Positions 27,301-35,612 of a stretch of DNA of 64,000 nucleotides are shown piece after piece. The stretch's first letter is position 1. Each line of letters begins with the position of its first letter. Location: positions 1,798,001 through 1,862,000 of the forward strand of contig NZ_CP060414.2 in the NCBI RefSeq assembly GCF_014297595.2, read 5' to 3'. The stretch is from Neisseria musculi. GTDB taxonomy: Bacteria; Pseudomonadota; Gammaproteobacteria; Burkholderiales; Neisseriaceae. The notes under the pieces were generated by a model. The model was not told the origin of the DNA, did not search any database, and saw only the letters and a list, made by a program, of their open reading frames with translations. The position numbers were made by a program, and so were the translations under genes.

Positions 27301-27329
27301 TTGACACCCGCCCACGGCAGGGCAATAAT
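27301..27329 (+). promoter_or_regulatory. Strong sigma-70-like promoter for the structured leader
   Basis: TTGACA (27301-27306), a 17-bp spacer, and AATAAT (27324-27329). Transcription would start near 27336, about 275 nt before the next coding start, so a long leader RNA is predicted. Confidence 0.7.
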
Positions 27330-27330
27330 A

Positions 27331-27611
27331 GCTGCGTTACTGTAAATCCAGTAACCAGCCGTGAGAAGCTGAAACGAAAGGCCAAGCAAGCCGCGCCGAA
27401 TATCCGAGCTACCCGATAGCCTGAATATCAGCGGCCTTTATCTTGCTTGCATTCCCCCTTGTTTTACCTTTTGCAATGGCAGACGGGGGCAAAGCGGGCT
27501 TTATGCCCACTGGTACTTTCGGCCAGTTTCTCACTCTTTGCCCTTTGTCTGCCGCCCCACGCGTGAGAACGTGAGCGGCGGCGGAAAGACCCGAAAGAAA
27601 GGTAAAACATC
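27331..27611 (+). ncRNA. Candidate structured leader RNA
   Basis: Between the promoter and the next ATG lie many complementary segments. GCTGCGTTACTG pairs with CAGTAACCAGC (27331-27359). AAAGGCC (27377-27383) matches GGCCTTT (27433-27439), while CAAGCAAG (27383-27390) matches CTTGCTTG (27442-27449); the two pairings cross, so they form a pseudoknot or alternatives. GCAGAC..GGGCAAAG (27479-27494) pairs with CTTTGCCC..GTCTGC (27536-27552), enclosing GGGC/GCCC and ACTGG/CCAGT hairpins as a three-way junction. A final GCCGCC..GGCGGC hairpin precedes the ribosome site. No known family is recognised. Confidence 0.6.
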
Positions 27612-28034
27612 ATGACAACAGTCAATCAAACCCAGCAGGCCGCCGCGCCGCAATCTAAACAAAATCCCTTATTCAATTTACAACATGACGGCATAGGCAC
27701 ATTTTTAGCCATTGCTTCAAACCAAATCAGCCAATGGCAACGAGACGGCAAATTAAGCGAAGCCGACACCGTTGTTTTACAAGAGCAAATCAACTGCACT
27801 TTGCTTTATATGGGCAAAACCGTATCAGACCTTGCCGCCTGCAATATGGACTACACCAACCAAGACGATAACACCTTATGCGCCGCCTTGAGCATTACAG
27901 GCCAAATCATGCAAGAAATGGCGGGTATCAATTATACGCTTGAGCATAACCGCACCACATTGCGCCGTGATGCGGAAAATGCCGCCAAACAGGCAGCACA
28001 AAAGCCCAACGGCGAAGAATGGCCAAACTGCTAA
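27612..28034 (+). CDS. Island hypothetical protein
   Basis: 140 residues, preceded by GAAAGAAAGGTAAAAC. It is soluble and mostly helical, with a Gln/Ala-rich N-terminus, ALSITGQIMQEMAGINYTLEHN and a charged C-terminus. No family is recognised. It sits downstream of the structured leader and upstream of the replication genes, so it may be a regulator or accessory replication factor; this rests on position only. Confidence 0.7.
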   Translation: MTTVNQTQQAAAPQSKQNPLFNLQHDGIGTFLAIASNQISQWQRDGKLSEADTVVLQEQINCTLLYMGKTVSDLAACNMDYTNQDDNTLCAALSITGQIMQEMAGINYTLEHNRTTLRRDAENAAKQAAQKPNGEEWPNC

Positions 28035-28084
28035 AGGCCGTCTGAAACCGCCCCCAATCCCTAAACATCCCCCTTTTTAAAACG

Positions 28085-28120
28085 CCTTGCCCTGCCCGTA
28101 AAACGGCAAGGGCGGGTTTT
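28085..28120 (+). terminator. Hairpin terminator with island-type loop
   Basis: CCTTGCC (28085-28091) and GGCAAGG (28105-28111) form the stem, followed by GCGGGTTTT. The inner CGTAAAACGGCA is shared with the hairpin at 26671. Confidence 0.6.
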
Positions 28121-28141
28121 CTGCACCCGAAAGAAACGTAA

Positions 28142-28170
28142 GACCCCGTTTAAACCCCGTTTAAAAACGC
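28142..28170. repeat. Doubled GACCCCGTTTA motif
   Basis: GACCCCGTTTA followed at once by AACCCCGTTTA, then AAAACGC. The same doubled motif occurs at 25867-25897, upstream of alpA. Repeated sites before two gene groups suggest a shared regulator. Confidence 0.5.
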
Positions 28171-28296
28171 GCCATATTGCGTTTCGGGCTTTCAGACGGC
28201 TTACCCCTTACCCAAACGGCAAACGCCCCAAAAAACGCAGATTTACCCGCCTGCCGAACGGATACGGCAACAGGCAGCACACGAAAGGCAAACGCC

Positions 28297-28590
28297 ATGA
28301 CAACCCGCCAAGACAAGCAAGCCGTTAAAGCTGCCCAAACCGCCGCCATTTTCACAGGCACATTAGCCGCCTGCATGGTTTCCCTTGCATTTTCATCATG
28401 CACCGCCAAACCCGCCCGCGCCCACACCGCGCCGCCTGCCATATTGATAAACACCGTTTCAGACGGCCAAAGCCAAACACCCCGCCACCACACCAGCCAA
28501 ACCGCCGCCATTCCTGCCGATTGGACGGAAAACCCGCTTGCCGCCGTAGTGTATGAACCCGTATCAGAAAGCGGGGCAGGCCATGAATAA
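28297..28590 (+). CDS. Small island protein with hydrophobic N-terminus
   Basis: 97 residues from ATG 28297. A hydrophobic stretch TAAIFTGTLAACMVSLAFSSC (about 15-35) could be a membrane helix or a lipoprotein-like signal; the remainder is Thr/Ala/Pro-rich. No family recognised. It overlaps the primase start by 8 bp, so translation is coupled. Confidence 0.55.
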   Translation: MTTRQDKQAVKAAQTAAIFTGTLAACMVSLAFSSCTAKPARAHTAPPAILINTVSDGQSQTPRHHTSQTAAIPADWTENPLAAVVYEPVSESGAGHE

Positions 28591-29698
28591 CCGCCGTTAC
28601 GACCTATCCGACCTGAAAGCCGCCGCCGCTGGCCGCTGGCCTGAAATTCATGCCGCGCTTGGCATTCCCCGTGAATACCTTAACCCCCGCAAACATTGCC
28701 CCTGCCCCTATTGCGGCGGTAAAGACCGTTACCGCTACACCGACTATCAAGGCACGGGCGCGTTTATCTGCAACCAATGCACCCCCGACGGCGGCAGCGG
28801 TTTTGATTTATTGATGCTGGTGTTTGGCTACGACTTTGCCACCGCCGCCAACGAAACCGCCGCCTTATTGGGTTTTTCAGACGGCCAAGCAGGGCAACAC
28901 CGGCCCCGCGCCCCGTTGCCCCCTGCCAAGCCCGCCGCCCCGCCGAAAGACAAACAGGCCGCTTTGCTGAATCTATGGCACGAAGCCGTACCCATCAGCG
29001 GCCAAGACCCCGCCGCGCAATACCTGCACGGGCGGGGCATACCTGATACCGCTTTTCAGACGGCCTTAAATATCCGCTATCACGCAGCCTTACCCCTATG
29101 GGCAACCGACACCGACGGCCAAGCGGCCAAGCCGCTGTTAATCGGCCACTTCCCCGCCATGCTGGCCGCCGTAACCACCGCCGACGACCAATTACAGGGC
29201 TTGCATAAAACCTACCTTGATGCGGTTTATACCAAGCCATACGGCGAAAACGGCAACCATGCCCCCGCCTTTACCAAACTGAATATCCACCACCCGCACA
29301 CAGGCGAGCCGTTGCCCGCAAAAAAGATGCAATCCCGCTTACCCGATGCCCTGAAAGGCGCAGCAGTACACCTTTTCCAACCCGACGCACAAGGCCGCCT
29401 GATTGTGGCCGAGGGCATAGAAACCGCCTTTGCCGCCCGCGCCCTTTTCGGCCTGCCCGCCGTTGCCGCCTTATCCGCTTACGGCATGGCTTCGTTTATA
29501 TGGCCGTCTGAAACGCAGGAACTGTTTATTTGTGCCGACCATGACGACAACCGCACGGGCATTAAAGCCGCCCACAGCTTGGCAGTAAGAGCCATCAAGG
29601 CAGGCATCAAGGCGCGGATATGGCAGCCCGAAACGGCAGGCTTTGACGCTTTGGACGAACTGAACCGCCGCCAAGACGAACAGACCGCCCCGCCGTAA
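28583..29698 (+). CDS. Primase with zinc ribbon and Toprim domain
   Basis: 371 residues from ATG 28583. The N-terminal zinc ribbon has CPCPYCGGKDRYRYTD and FICNQC (about 33-64), like the P4 alpha primase. The C-terminal part has Toprim motifs: IVAEGIETAFAARALFG (about 273) and LFICADHDDNRTG (about 313). In P4 the primase and helicase are one protein (alpha); here they are two genes. It would prime replication at the island origin. Confidence 0.9.
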   Translation: MNNRRYDLSDLKAAAAGRWPEIHAALGIPREYLNPRKHCPCPYCGGKDRYRYTDYQGTGAFICNQCTPDGGSGFDLLMLVFGYDFATAANETAALLGFSDGQAGQHRPRAPLPPAKPAAPPKDKQAALLNLWHEAVPISGQDPAAQYLHGRGIPDTAFQTALNIRYHAALPLWATDTDGQAAKPLLIGHFPAMLAAVTTADDQLQGLHKTYLDAVYTKPYGENGNHAPAFTKLNIHHPHTGEPLPAKKMQSRLPDALKGAAVHLFQPDAQGRLIVAEGIETAFAARALFGLPAVAALSAYGMASFIWPSETQELFICADHDDNRTGIKAAHSLAVRAIKAGIKARIWQPETAGFDALDELNRRQDEQTAPP

Positions 29699-29873
29699 AT
29701 CGCCGTATTTGCGTTTTCAGCCCGTTTCCCTTTCAGACGGCTTCACCCCCTTACCTAAGCGGATAACACCCCAAACAGCGCAGATTTACCCGCCTGCCAT
29801 CTGAAATACACCAGCAAACAAAAAGGGCAGCCGATACAGGCCGCCCAAAACAGGAAAAATCAGGAATACCATC

Positions 29874-31667
29874 ATGAAAAACGAAACCATACACGACAAC
29901 ACCGCCGACACCAACCCCGAAACCATTCAGGCCGCCGCCCTTGCCGAGTTTGAACAAGCAGAATTGCGCCCGCATTTCCAATGCACCAAAAACGGCGTTT
30001 TTTACATTGCCGTAGAAACCGACAAACACGGCGAAGTACACGAAAAACCCCCGCTGAAACTGGCAGACCCAATCGAGCTTATCGGGCGCGGCACAGACGA
30101 AACGGGCAGCCATTACCGCATTATCCGCTGGCGCGATGCCGTAACCCGCAAAGCCCGCATAGAAGCCCTGCCGATGGCCGAAATCGGCGTAAACTGGCAA
30201 CGCCTGCAATCACACTGCATTACAATCATGGCAAGCCGCAGAAAACGCGAATTACTGGCCGATTATCTGCAAACCGACGGCAGCAACGAACGCTACACCG
30301 TAACCAACCGCGCGGGCTGGTGTGCCGACAATACAGCCTATATCCTGCCCAACGGCGAAGCCATAACCGCCAAAAAACAGCCCGCCAAAGTGATTTACAA
30401 CGGCGACAAATCACAGGCCGACAGCTACACCGAAAGCGGCAGCCTTGAAGACTGGCAGCAAGGCATAGCCTGCTATATGGCAGGCAACAGCCGCTTATGC
30501 TTGGCAATCGGCACCGCCCTAGCCGCCCCGCTTGCCCGTCTGTTGAATATCGAAGCAGGGGGATTCCACCTTTTCGGCGATTCACGCGACGGCAAATCCA
30601 CCGCCGCCAAAGCCGCATTATCCGTATGGGGCAACCCTGAAACGCTTATGCTGACATGGACAGGTACAGGCTTAGGCTTTACCAACACCGCCGCCGCCCG
30701 CAATGACGGCTTACTGGTATTGGACGAAATCGGCCAAGCCAACGCCAAAGCCGTAGCACAAACCGCCTATTCCGTGATTAACGGCGTTTCCAAAGTACAG
30801 GGCGCAAAAGACGGCGGCAACCGAGAATTAAGCCGCTGGCGCATTTTCATACTTTCCACAGGCTAAAAGCCCCTAAACAGCTTTCTAAGAACGGCGGGCG
30901 TAGAATGGAACGCAGGCCAAGCCGCCCGCCTGCCCGATATTCCCAGCGACGCAGGCAAAGGCTTAGGCATTTTTGACACCCTACACGGCCACGAAAAAGG
31001 CGCAGCCTTAAGCGAAGCCATTACCGCCCACGCCGCCCGATACCACGGCACAGCAGGCCGCGCCCTTATCCGCCTGCTATTGGAAGACCCTAAAGCCATC
31101 AACGAAGCCCGCGCTATAATGGCCGACTTTATGGCCATGTTGCCCGATACCGACGGCCAAAGCCGCACCGTTGCCTTACGCTTTGCCATAACCGCCGCCG
31201 CTTTGGAACTGGCTGCCAAGCACGGCATTACAGGCTTAGGCGCAGGGGTAGGCATGGCAGGCATCAAGCAATGTTTCGACGCATGGCACAGCCGCACAGG
31301 CACAGGCAAATATGAAGACAACCAAATCATCAAACAGGCCATAGACTTCATGCAACTTTACGCAGAATCCATGCGCTTTGTGGATTGGAACAGCGAATTT
31401 ACCAATCAAGACCACGCAGGCTATCGAAAGCGCAAAGAACAGGCGCATTTAGACGAATTTTGGATAATCCCCGCCGTATTTGAAAACGAAATATCCAAAA
31501 GTTTTGAAACAAACAAGACTTGTAATGTACTTTTCGGTATTAAATGGCTGAAACGTGATGGAAAAGACAGCCGCTGGCAATTCAAACGCTATGGCAAAGG
31601 ACGTTTTTATGTGCTGGTAGGCATAGAGCCGCCAAGCCAAGACAGCGACAACCAAGCCGAACAATAG
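29874..31667 (+). pseudogene. DUF927 helicase interrupted by an in-frame TAA
   Basis: The frame runs through 597 codons with a single TAA at 30864-30866. Before it: the DUF927 region and an ATPase core with Walker A FGDSRDGKS (about 233-241) and Walker B LLVLDEIGQ, ending RWRIFILSTG. After it, in the same frame: KPLNSFLRTAGVEWNAGQ, then a helical C-terminal domain ending DSDNQAEQ. Family members would be expected to carry a sense codon such as GAA (STGEKPL), so one base change (GAA to TAA) explains it. It is the probable replicative helicase of the island. Confidence 0.85.
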
Positions 31668-31768
31668 GCCGTCTGAAAGCCCTTAAGGTTTATCGGCAGA
31701 AAACCAACCCGACACCAGCCCCGCCGCTGGTGTTTTTTATGGCCGTCTGAAACGGCAGGGCATACGCA

Positions 31769-31797
31769 TTGACAATGTATCCAATCGGATACATAAT
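31769..31797 (+). promoter_or_regulatory. Toxin-antitoxin promoter-operator, duplicated copy
   Basis: TTGACA, 17 bp, CATAAT, with the palindrome GTATCCAATCGGATAC (31777-31792) filling the spacer. This is where an autorepressing HigA-type antitoxin would bind. Confidence 0.7.
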
Positions 31798-31803
31798 CAA
31801 TAT

Positions 31804-31947
31804 ATGGAATACCAAATCAAAACCACAAACCACTTTGAAACATGGCTTGCCGCCCTAAAAGACAAACGCGCCAAAGCCAAGAAGGTTTATCGGCAGAAAA
31901 CCAACCCGACACCAGCCCCGCCGCTGGTGTTTTTTATGGCCGTCTGA
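31804..31947 (+). pseudogene. Truncated HigB-like toxin (duplication product)
   Basis: MEYQIKTTNHFETWLAALKD and six more residues match the intact toxin. The reading frame then enters the second repeat copy out of phase and stops after 47 codons at 31947, within an uptake sequence. Confidence 0.85.
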
Positions 31948-31965
31948 AACGGCAGGGCATACGCA

Positions 31966-31994
31966 TTGACAATGTATCCAATCGGATACATAAT
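31966..31994 (+). promoter_or_regulatory. Toxin-antitoxin promoter-operator, active copy
   Basis: Second copy of TTGACA-17-CATAAT with the palindrome at 31974-31989. It directly precedes the intact toxin gene at 32001, giving two operators in tandem. Confidence 0.75.
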
Positions 31995-32000
31995 CAATAT

Positions 32001-32303
32001 ATGGAATACCAAATCAAAACCACAAACCACTTTGAAACATGGCTTGCCGCCCTAAAAGACAAACGCGCCAAAGCCAAGATTGCCGCCCGCCTATTACGCG
32101 CCCAATTGGGCAACTTAGGCGACCATAAAGCCATAGGCGGCGGAATAAGCGAAATGAGAATAACAGACGGAAAAGGCTACCGCCTTTACTACACCATACG
32201 CGGCAATACCGTTATTTTTATGCTGATAGGCGGCGACAAAGGCACACAGCAAGCCGATATAGCCCGCGCCCACCAAATCAAACAGGAATTAAGCCATGAC
32301 TAA
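32001..32303 (+). CDS. HigB/RelE-superfamily addiction toxin
   Basis: 100 residues from ATG 32001. Typical RelE-fold pattern: KIAARLLRAQLGNLGDHKAI, ISEMRITDGKGYRLYYTIRGN, and VIFMLIGGDKGTQQADIARA. This is the short 'killer protein' family paired with an HTH antidote. It is probably a ribosome-dependent mRNA interferase or related toxin. It overlaps the antitoxin start by 8 bp. Confidence 0.88.
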   Translation: MEYQIKTTNHFETWLAALKDKRAKAKIAARLLRAQLGNLGDHKAIGGGISEMRITDGKGYRLYYTIRGNTVIFMLIGGDKGTQQADIARAHQIKQELSHD

Positions 32304-32619
32304 AACCACCATTACCCCATTTGACCCCGCCCGCTATTTGCAAGACGAAGAAGACATAGCCTTATTCTTGGAAGCGGCGGCAGAAGAAGCCATAGACGCA
32401 AACGACAACAATATTTTGTTACAGGCCATCAATACCGCCGCCAAAGCGCGGGGCATAATGCAAGTAGCCAAAGATGCGGGGGTATCCCGTGAAAGCCTAT
32501 ACAAATCACTAGCCCCCAATGCCAAACCCCGCTTTGATACCATTACCAAAGTATTACACGCGTTGGGGGTACAAATGACGTTTACGGCCAAGCCACCGCA
32601 AACGGCAGAAAAGCCCTAA
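32296..32619 (+). CDS. HigA-type addiction antidote
   Basis: 107 residues: FDPARYLQDEEDIALFLEAA, then an HTH with IMQVAKDAGVSRESLYKSLA and RFDTITKVLHALGVQMTF. This matches the putative addiction module antidote family that follows HigB-like toxins. It likely neutralises the toxin and represses at the GTATCC-GGATAC operator. Confidence 0.9.
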   Translation: MTKTTITPFDPARYLQDEEDIALFLEAAAEEAIDANDNNILLQAINTAAKARGIMQVAKDAGVSRESLYKSLAPNAKPRFDTITKVLHALGVQMTFTAKPPQTAEKP

Positions 32620-32631
32620 ACTGCCAAATAC

Positions 32632-32678
32632 AAAAAAGGCCGTCTGAACAATTACCCCTTGTTTCAGACGGCCTTTTT
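32632..32678. terminator. Inverted uptake-sequence terminator after higBA
   Basis: AAAAAAGGCCGTCTGAA and TTTCAGACGGCCTTTTT face each other across a 14-base loop, followed by T residues. Confidence 0.7.
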
Positions 32679-32794
32679 AAAACTTATATTACCCAAGCCC
32701 GCCCCTTATTGTTTCCTATCAGGAAATGATTTACCAAAAAATCATCAAATTATTTCATAAAAAATTTTTCCCTATACAGGATAACGAAAAATCA

Positions 32795-33039
32795 GCGGGT
32801 ATGGCGGGTATGCAATTAAAAACACCCCCGCAAGCCTTTATTTATAAGGGTTTCACGCATACCCGCTTACATAAATTAACGCGGGTATGAGCGGGTATGT
32901 GCGGGTATGGCTTTATAATCATAAACTTATAATGTAAAGACGCACCCCATACCCGCACCAACCCGCCTATTTTTTTATATCGGGTATGATTTAATCATTT
33001 AATATCAACACCTTAACCCCATCATACCCGCATACCCGC
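32795..33039. repeat. Iteron array, candidate replication origin of the island
   Basis: The 9-mer GCGGGTATG occurs five times on the plus strand (32795, 32804, 32881, 32891, 32901). It occurs four times on the minus strand, as CATACCCGC (32858, 32948, 33023, 33031), with a one-base-short copy at 32981. AT-rich blocks lie between and around the clusters. P4 alpha binds repeated short iterons at its origin and at a second cis region, which this arrangement resembles. No coding region is supported from 32620 to 33161. Confidence 0.72.
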
Positions 33040-33161
33040 CATTCCCGCAGTGTTTTGCATATATAGCAATGTTTTTTTAGGGCGTTTAATAAGTAAAAAA
33101 TTGCCACTATTTATAATAAATCTTATAATATAAGAGAAATTTAAGAAAACATAAGCTAATC

Positions 33162-33428
33162 ATGCCTAAAGTATTTTGGACACCCAAAGCCACTAAACAG
33201 CTTTTGAAAATTGACCCGAAAAACAGAGCGGCCATTTCCAGCAAGGCCAAAGCCTTATCAGCTTTTCCCGATGTGGAAGCTGATATAAAGAAAATGGCAG
33301 GAATGGCCGACACCTACCGCTTAAGGATAGGAAACCACCGTTTGATATTTCAATGGCAGAAAAACCAAGAACCGCACATTATCGAAATCCAGCAGGTAGA
33401 AACGCGGCAATCCGTTTATAAAAACTAA
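33162..33428 (+). CDS. RelE/ParE-type toxin
   Basis: 88 residues: VFWTPKATKQLLKIDPKNRA, then DIKKMAGMADTYRLRIGNHRLIFQW and HIIEIQQVETRQSVYKN. This is the RelE fold with the conserved YRLRIGxxRxIF strand. Its partner antitoxin starts 37 bp downstream, so the toxin comes first, as in HigBA-type order. Confidence 0.85.
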   Translation: MPKVFWTPKATKQLLKIDPKNRAAISSKAKALSAFPDVEADIKKMAGMADTYRLRIGNHRLIFQWQKNQEPHIIEIQQVETRQSVYKN

Positions 33429-33465
33429 TCCAGCGGGGCATATCCCGCCCCTGAAAGGCCATCAC

Positions 33466-33861
33466 ATGAATATCCAGTTATTAAACGGCGCAGACGGCAA
33501 ACCCGCATTTGTCGTATTATCCGTAGAAGAATTTAACCGCCTTGCCAAAGGGCAGGCACAAATAGACGAAGCAGGCGAAATATGGGAAAGTATCCCCGTA
33601 GAAGCGGGCGAGATGGACGGAAGCCCCAGCGCAGCATTACCGCATGAAATTGTAGAAATTATCCTAGAGCAGAACGTAAGCCCCGCCGCCGCATGGCGCA
33701 TATACCGTAACCTTACCCAAAGCCAAGCCGCCGAACGGGCAGGCATCACGCAGGCGGCATTAAGCCAAATTGAGAAACAGGGCAGCCGCCCACAGGCCAA
33801 AACCCGCGAAACTTTGGCCGAAGTGTATAACTGCCACCCCGACCAACTGGCAGGCTTATAA
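33466..33861 (+). CDS. XRE-family antitoxin
   Basis: 131 residues. The N-terminal part (LLNGADGKPAFVVLSVEEFN) resembles toxin-binding domains of this group. The C-terminal helix-turn-helix is clear: NLTQSQAAERAGITQAALSQ, followed by IEKQGSRPQAKTRETLAEVY. It would neutralise the RelE-type toxin and autoregulate. It is the last gene before attR. Confidence 0.85.
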   Translation: MNIQLLNGADGKPAFVVLSVEEFNRLAKGQAQIDEAGEIWESIPVEAGEMDGSPSAALPHEIVEIILEQNVSPAAAWRIYRNLTQSQAAERAGITQAALSQIEKQGSRPQAKTRETLAEVYNCHPDQLAGL

Positions 33862-33933
33862 GGCCGTCTGAAAACACCAGCCCCACCGCCACAAAAACCA
33901 CAGAATCAGACTAAAAACGCTTTGACTTGCGCA

Positions 33934-33962
33934 AATTTACGGTACTTTTTACGGTACTTTTT
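33934..33962. promoter_or_regulatory. Putative right arm-type sites
   Basis: AAATTTACGGTACTTTTT and ACGGTACTTTTT are two near-direct repeats, matching the CGGTATCTT pair at 24279-24306 at the left end of the island. Confidence 0.5.
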
Positions 33963-34013
33963 GTTTTTAATAGTTTCATTATTATATAAATCAATATGTT
34001 AAATGCAAAGTTT

Positions 34014-34027
34014 AAGTCTCGATGTCG
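34014..34027 (+). repeat. attR core
   Basis: AAGTCTCGATGTCG, identical to 24093-24106. The following bases (GGGCTGTTTTTTTACGTC, then CTAACACCGTCTAAT) also match the tRNA-proximal side, as expected for a duplicated or tandem attachment site. Confidence 0.8.
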
Positions 34028-34233
34028 CCCAAATTTTCGGGCTGTTTTTTTACGTCTAACACCGTCTAATGCCATAAACCAAGATTCAAGCACAGCAAGG
34101 ATTTTAGCCCGATAAAGGGCATTTTCAGACGGCCTTTATTATCCAATACAGTAAAATCCCGTCTAATTGAATAAACCAAAAAAACGGAGATATATTTGGG
34201 ATATCTGAAAATACCACTAAAAAATACCCCAAA

Positions 34234-35435
34234 ATGCCGTTAAACGACCGCCAAATAAAGAACGCCAAGCCCGCCGAGAAACCGTACAAACCGGCAGACG
34301 GCGGGGGTATGTTTTTGCAGGTCACACCAGCGGGCGGCAAGTTATGGCGGCTGAAATACCGCATAGACGGAAAAGAGAAATTACTTTCAATCGGCAAATA
34401 TCCCGCCGTTTCTTTGTCTGAAGCCCGCAAAGCCGCCGAAAATGCCCGCCGCTTGCTTCGCAGGGCAAGCCCAGCTGCCGCCAAGCAACAGGGGCCAAGC
34501 AGGAACGACAGGCCGCCACCGGAAACAGCTTTGAAAAAATCGCCCGCGAGTGGCATAAAAACCAACTGCCCCGCTGGACAAGCAACCATGCCGCCCGCGT
34601 GTTGTATTCTTTGGAAACAGACGCTTTCCCGATGCTTGGAAAGCACCCCGTTACCGAAATCAAAGCCCCGTTACAGCTGGAAACGGTAAGGCGGTAGAAG
34701 CGCGTGGGGTACCTGAAACCGCCGCCCGCGTGTTGCAACGTATCAAGGCCGTTTTCAATTACGCCATTCAGACGGGCAATGCCGCAGAGAACCCTGCCTT
34801 TGCCCTTTGCGGCGTGATTGTACGTGAAAAGGTCAAACACCGGCCCGCCTTTCCGCAAAGTGAAATCACAGAGTTTTACCACCGTTAAATGCGTGAACCG
34901 ATGCGCCAAGAAAACCGCATAGCCATGATGCTAATCATGCTTACCTTTGTGCGGGCGGGCAATATCCGCTTTGCACAATGGAAAGAAATTGATCAGCAAG
35001 CGGCTATGGGTTATTCCCGCCGAAAAGATGAAGATGCGGGCGACGCATATTGTGTCCTTGTCTGATTGGACTTTAGAGCTACTGGAAAGCCTACACACCG
35101 CAACGGGGCATGGTTGTTATCTGTTTCCCAGCCGCACCCATTCAGACGGCCACATCAGCGAAAACACCGCAGGCAAAATCATTAACGTGGGATACAAGGG
35201 CATTGCCACGCCGCACGGTTTCCGCAGCCCGGCTGCCGATGTGCCGAATGAAAACGGTTTCCCGCCCGATGTAATCGAGCGACAGCTTGCCCATGTGGAA
35301 CAAAACAAGGTAAGGGCAGCATACCACCGCACGGAATATCTGCCGCAACGGGTAGAAATGATGCAATGGTATTCAGGCTATTTGCGTGAGCGGTACAACA
35401 CCGCCCCAGCCCTGATTGATGCAGAAAGAAGCTGA
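34234..35435 (+). pseudogene. Decayed second P4-type integrase
   Basis: Begins like the intact integrase (MPLNDRQIKNAKPAEKPYKP) but is broken by several frameshifts. In-frame pieces include RRLLRRASPAAAKQQ, then (another frame) FEKIAREWHKNQLPRWTSNH, ARVLQRIKAVFNYAIQTGN, and finally a long C-terminal piece with LFPSRTHSDGHI, GIATPHGFRS and KVRAAYHRTEYLPQRVE. The nucleophile region survives, but an N-to-C intact product cannot be made. It marks a second element inserted in tandem at the same site. Confidence 0.92.
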
Positions 35436-35492
35436 TGTTGTGTAGGTTTTAACAACCGCCCATCATTGCCCCGCAATCCCAAATACCGGCAA

Positions 35493-35516
35493 CCCCGCCG
35501 AAGCAGCGGGGATTTT
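35493..35516 (+). terminator. Intrinsic terminator after the integrase remnant
   Basis: CCCCGC (35493-35498) and GCGGGG (35506-35511), followed by ATTTTT. Confidence 0.6.
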
Positions 35517-35568
35517 TACCGCTTTTTTGTCGGCGGCATAATATGCCGTTGCTTTGCATTGGATTAAA

Positions 35569-35591
35569 TTAAGGTAATAACATTAATCCAA
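35569..35591. promoter_or_regulatory. Operator of the Phd/PIN module
   Basis: TTGGATTAA and TTAATCCAA are perfect 9-bp inverted arms spaced by 5 bp, ending 21 bp before the antitoxin start codon. Phd/YefM antitoxins repress their own operon at such palindromes. Confidence 0.65.
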
Positions 35592-35612
35592 AACAAACGC
35601 AGGAGTTTGATA

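Larger units (their letters stand above)
31685..32078. repeat. 197-bp tandem duplication (two exact-looking copies)
   Basis: 31685-31881 and 31882-32078 match base for base as far as they can be compared by eye. Each copy has an uptake sequence, the promoter-operator and the first 26 codons of the HigB-like toxin. The left copy makes a truncated toxin; the right copy is intact. Confidence 0.92.
24093..34027. mobile_element. P4-like satellite island integrated in tRNA-Leu
   Basis: Bounded by AAGTCTCGATGTCG at both ends. It carries a tyrosine integrase next to the tRNA, AlpA, a Mor-like protein, Gam, a primase, a DUF927 helicase, two toxin-antitoxin pairs and an iteron array, and has no structural phage genes. 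That content fits a phage satellite or phage-inducible island. The helicase is interrupted by a stop codon, so autonomous replication may be lost. Confidence 0.8.

Noticed and set aside
30864..30866. Recoding of TAA in the helicase gene
   Set aside because: No readthrough signal is visible, and a single nonsense mutation is a simpler explanation.
32795..33039. CRISPR array
   Set aside because: The repeats are only 9 bp, occur in both orientations and have irregular spacing; no cas genes are present. They fit iterons.
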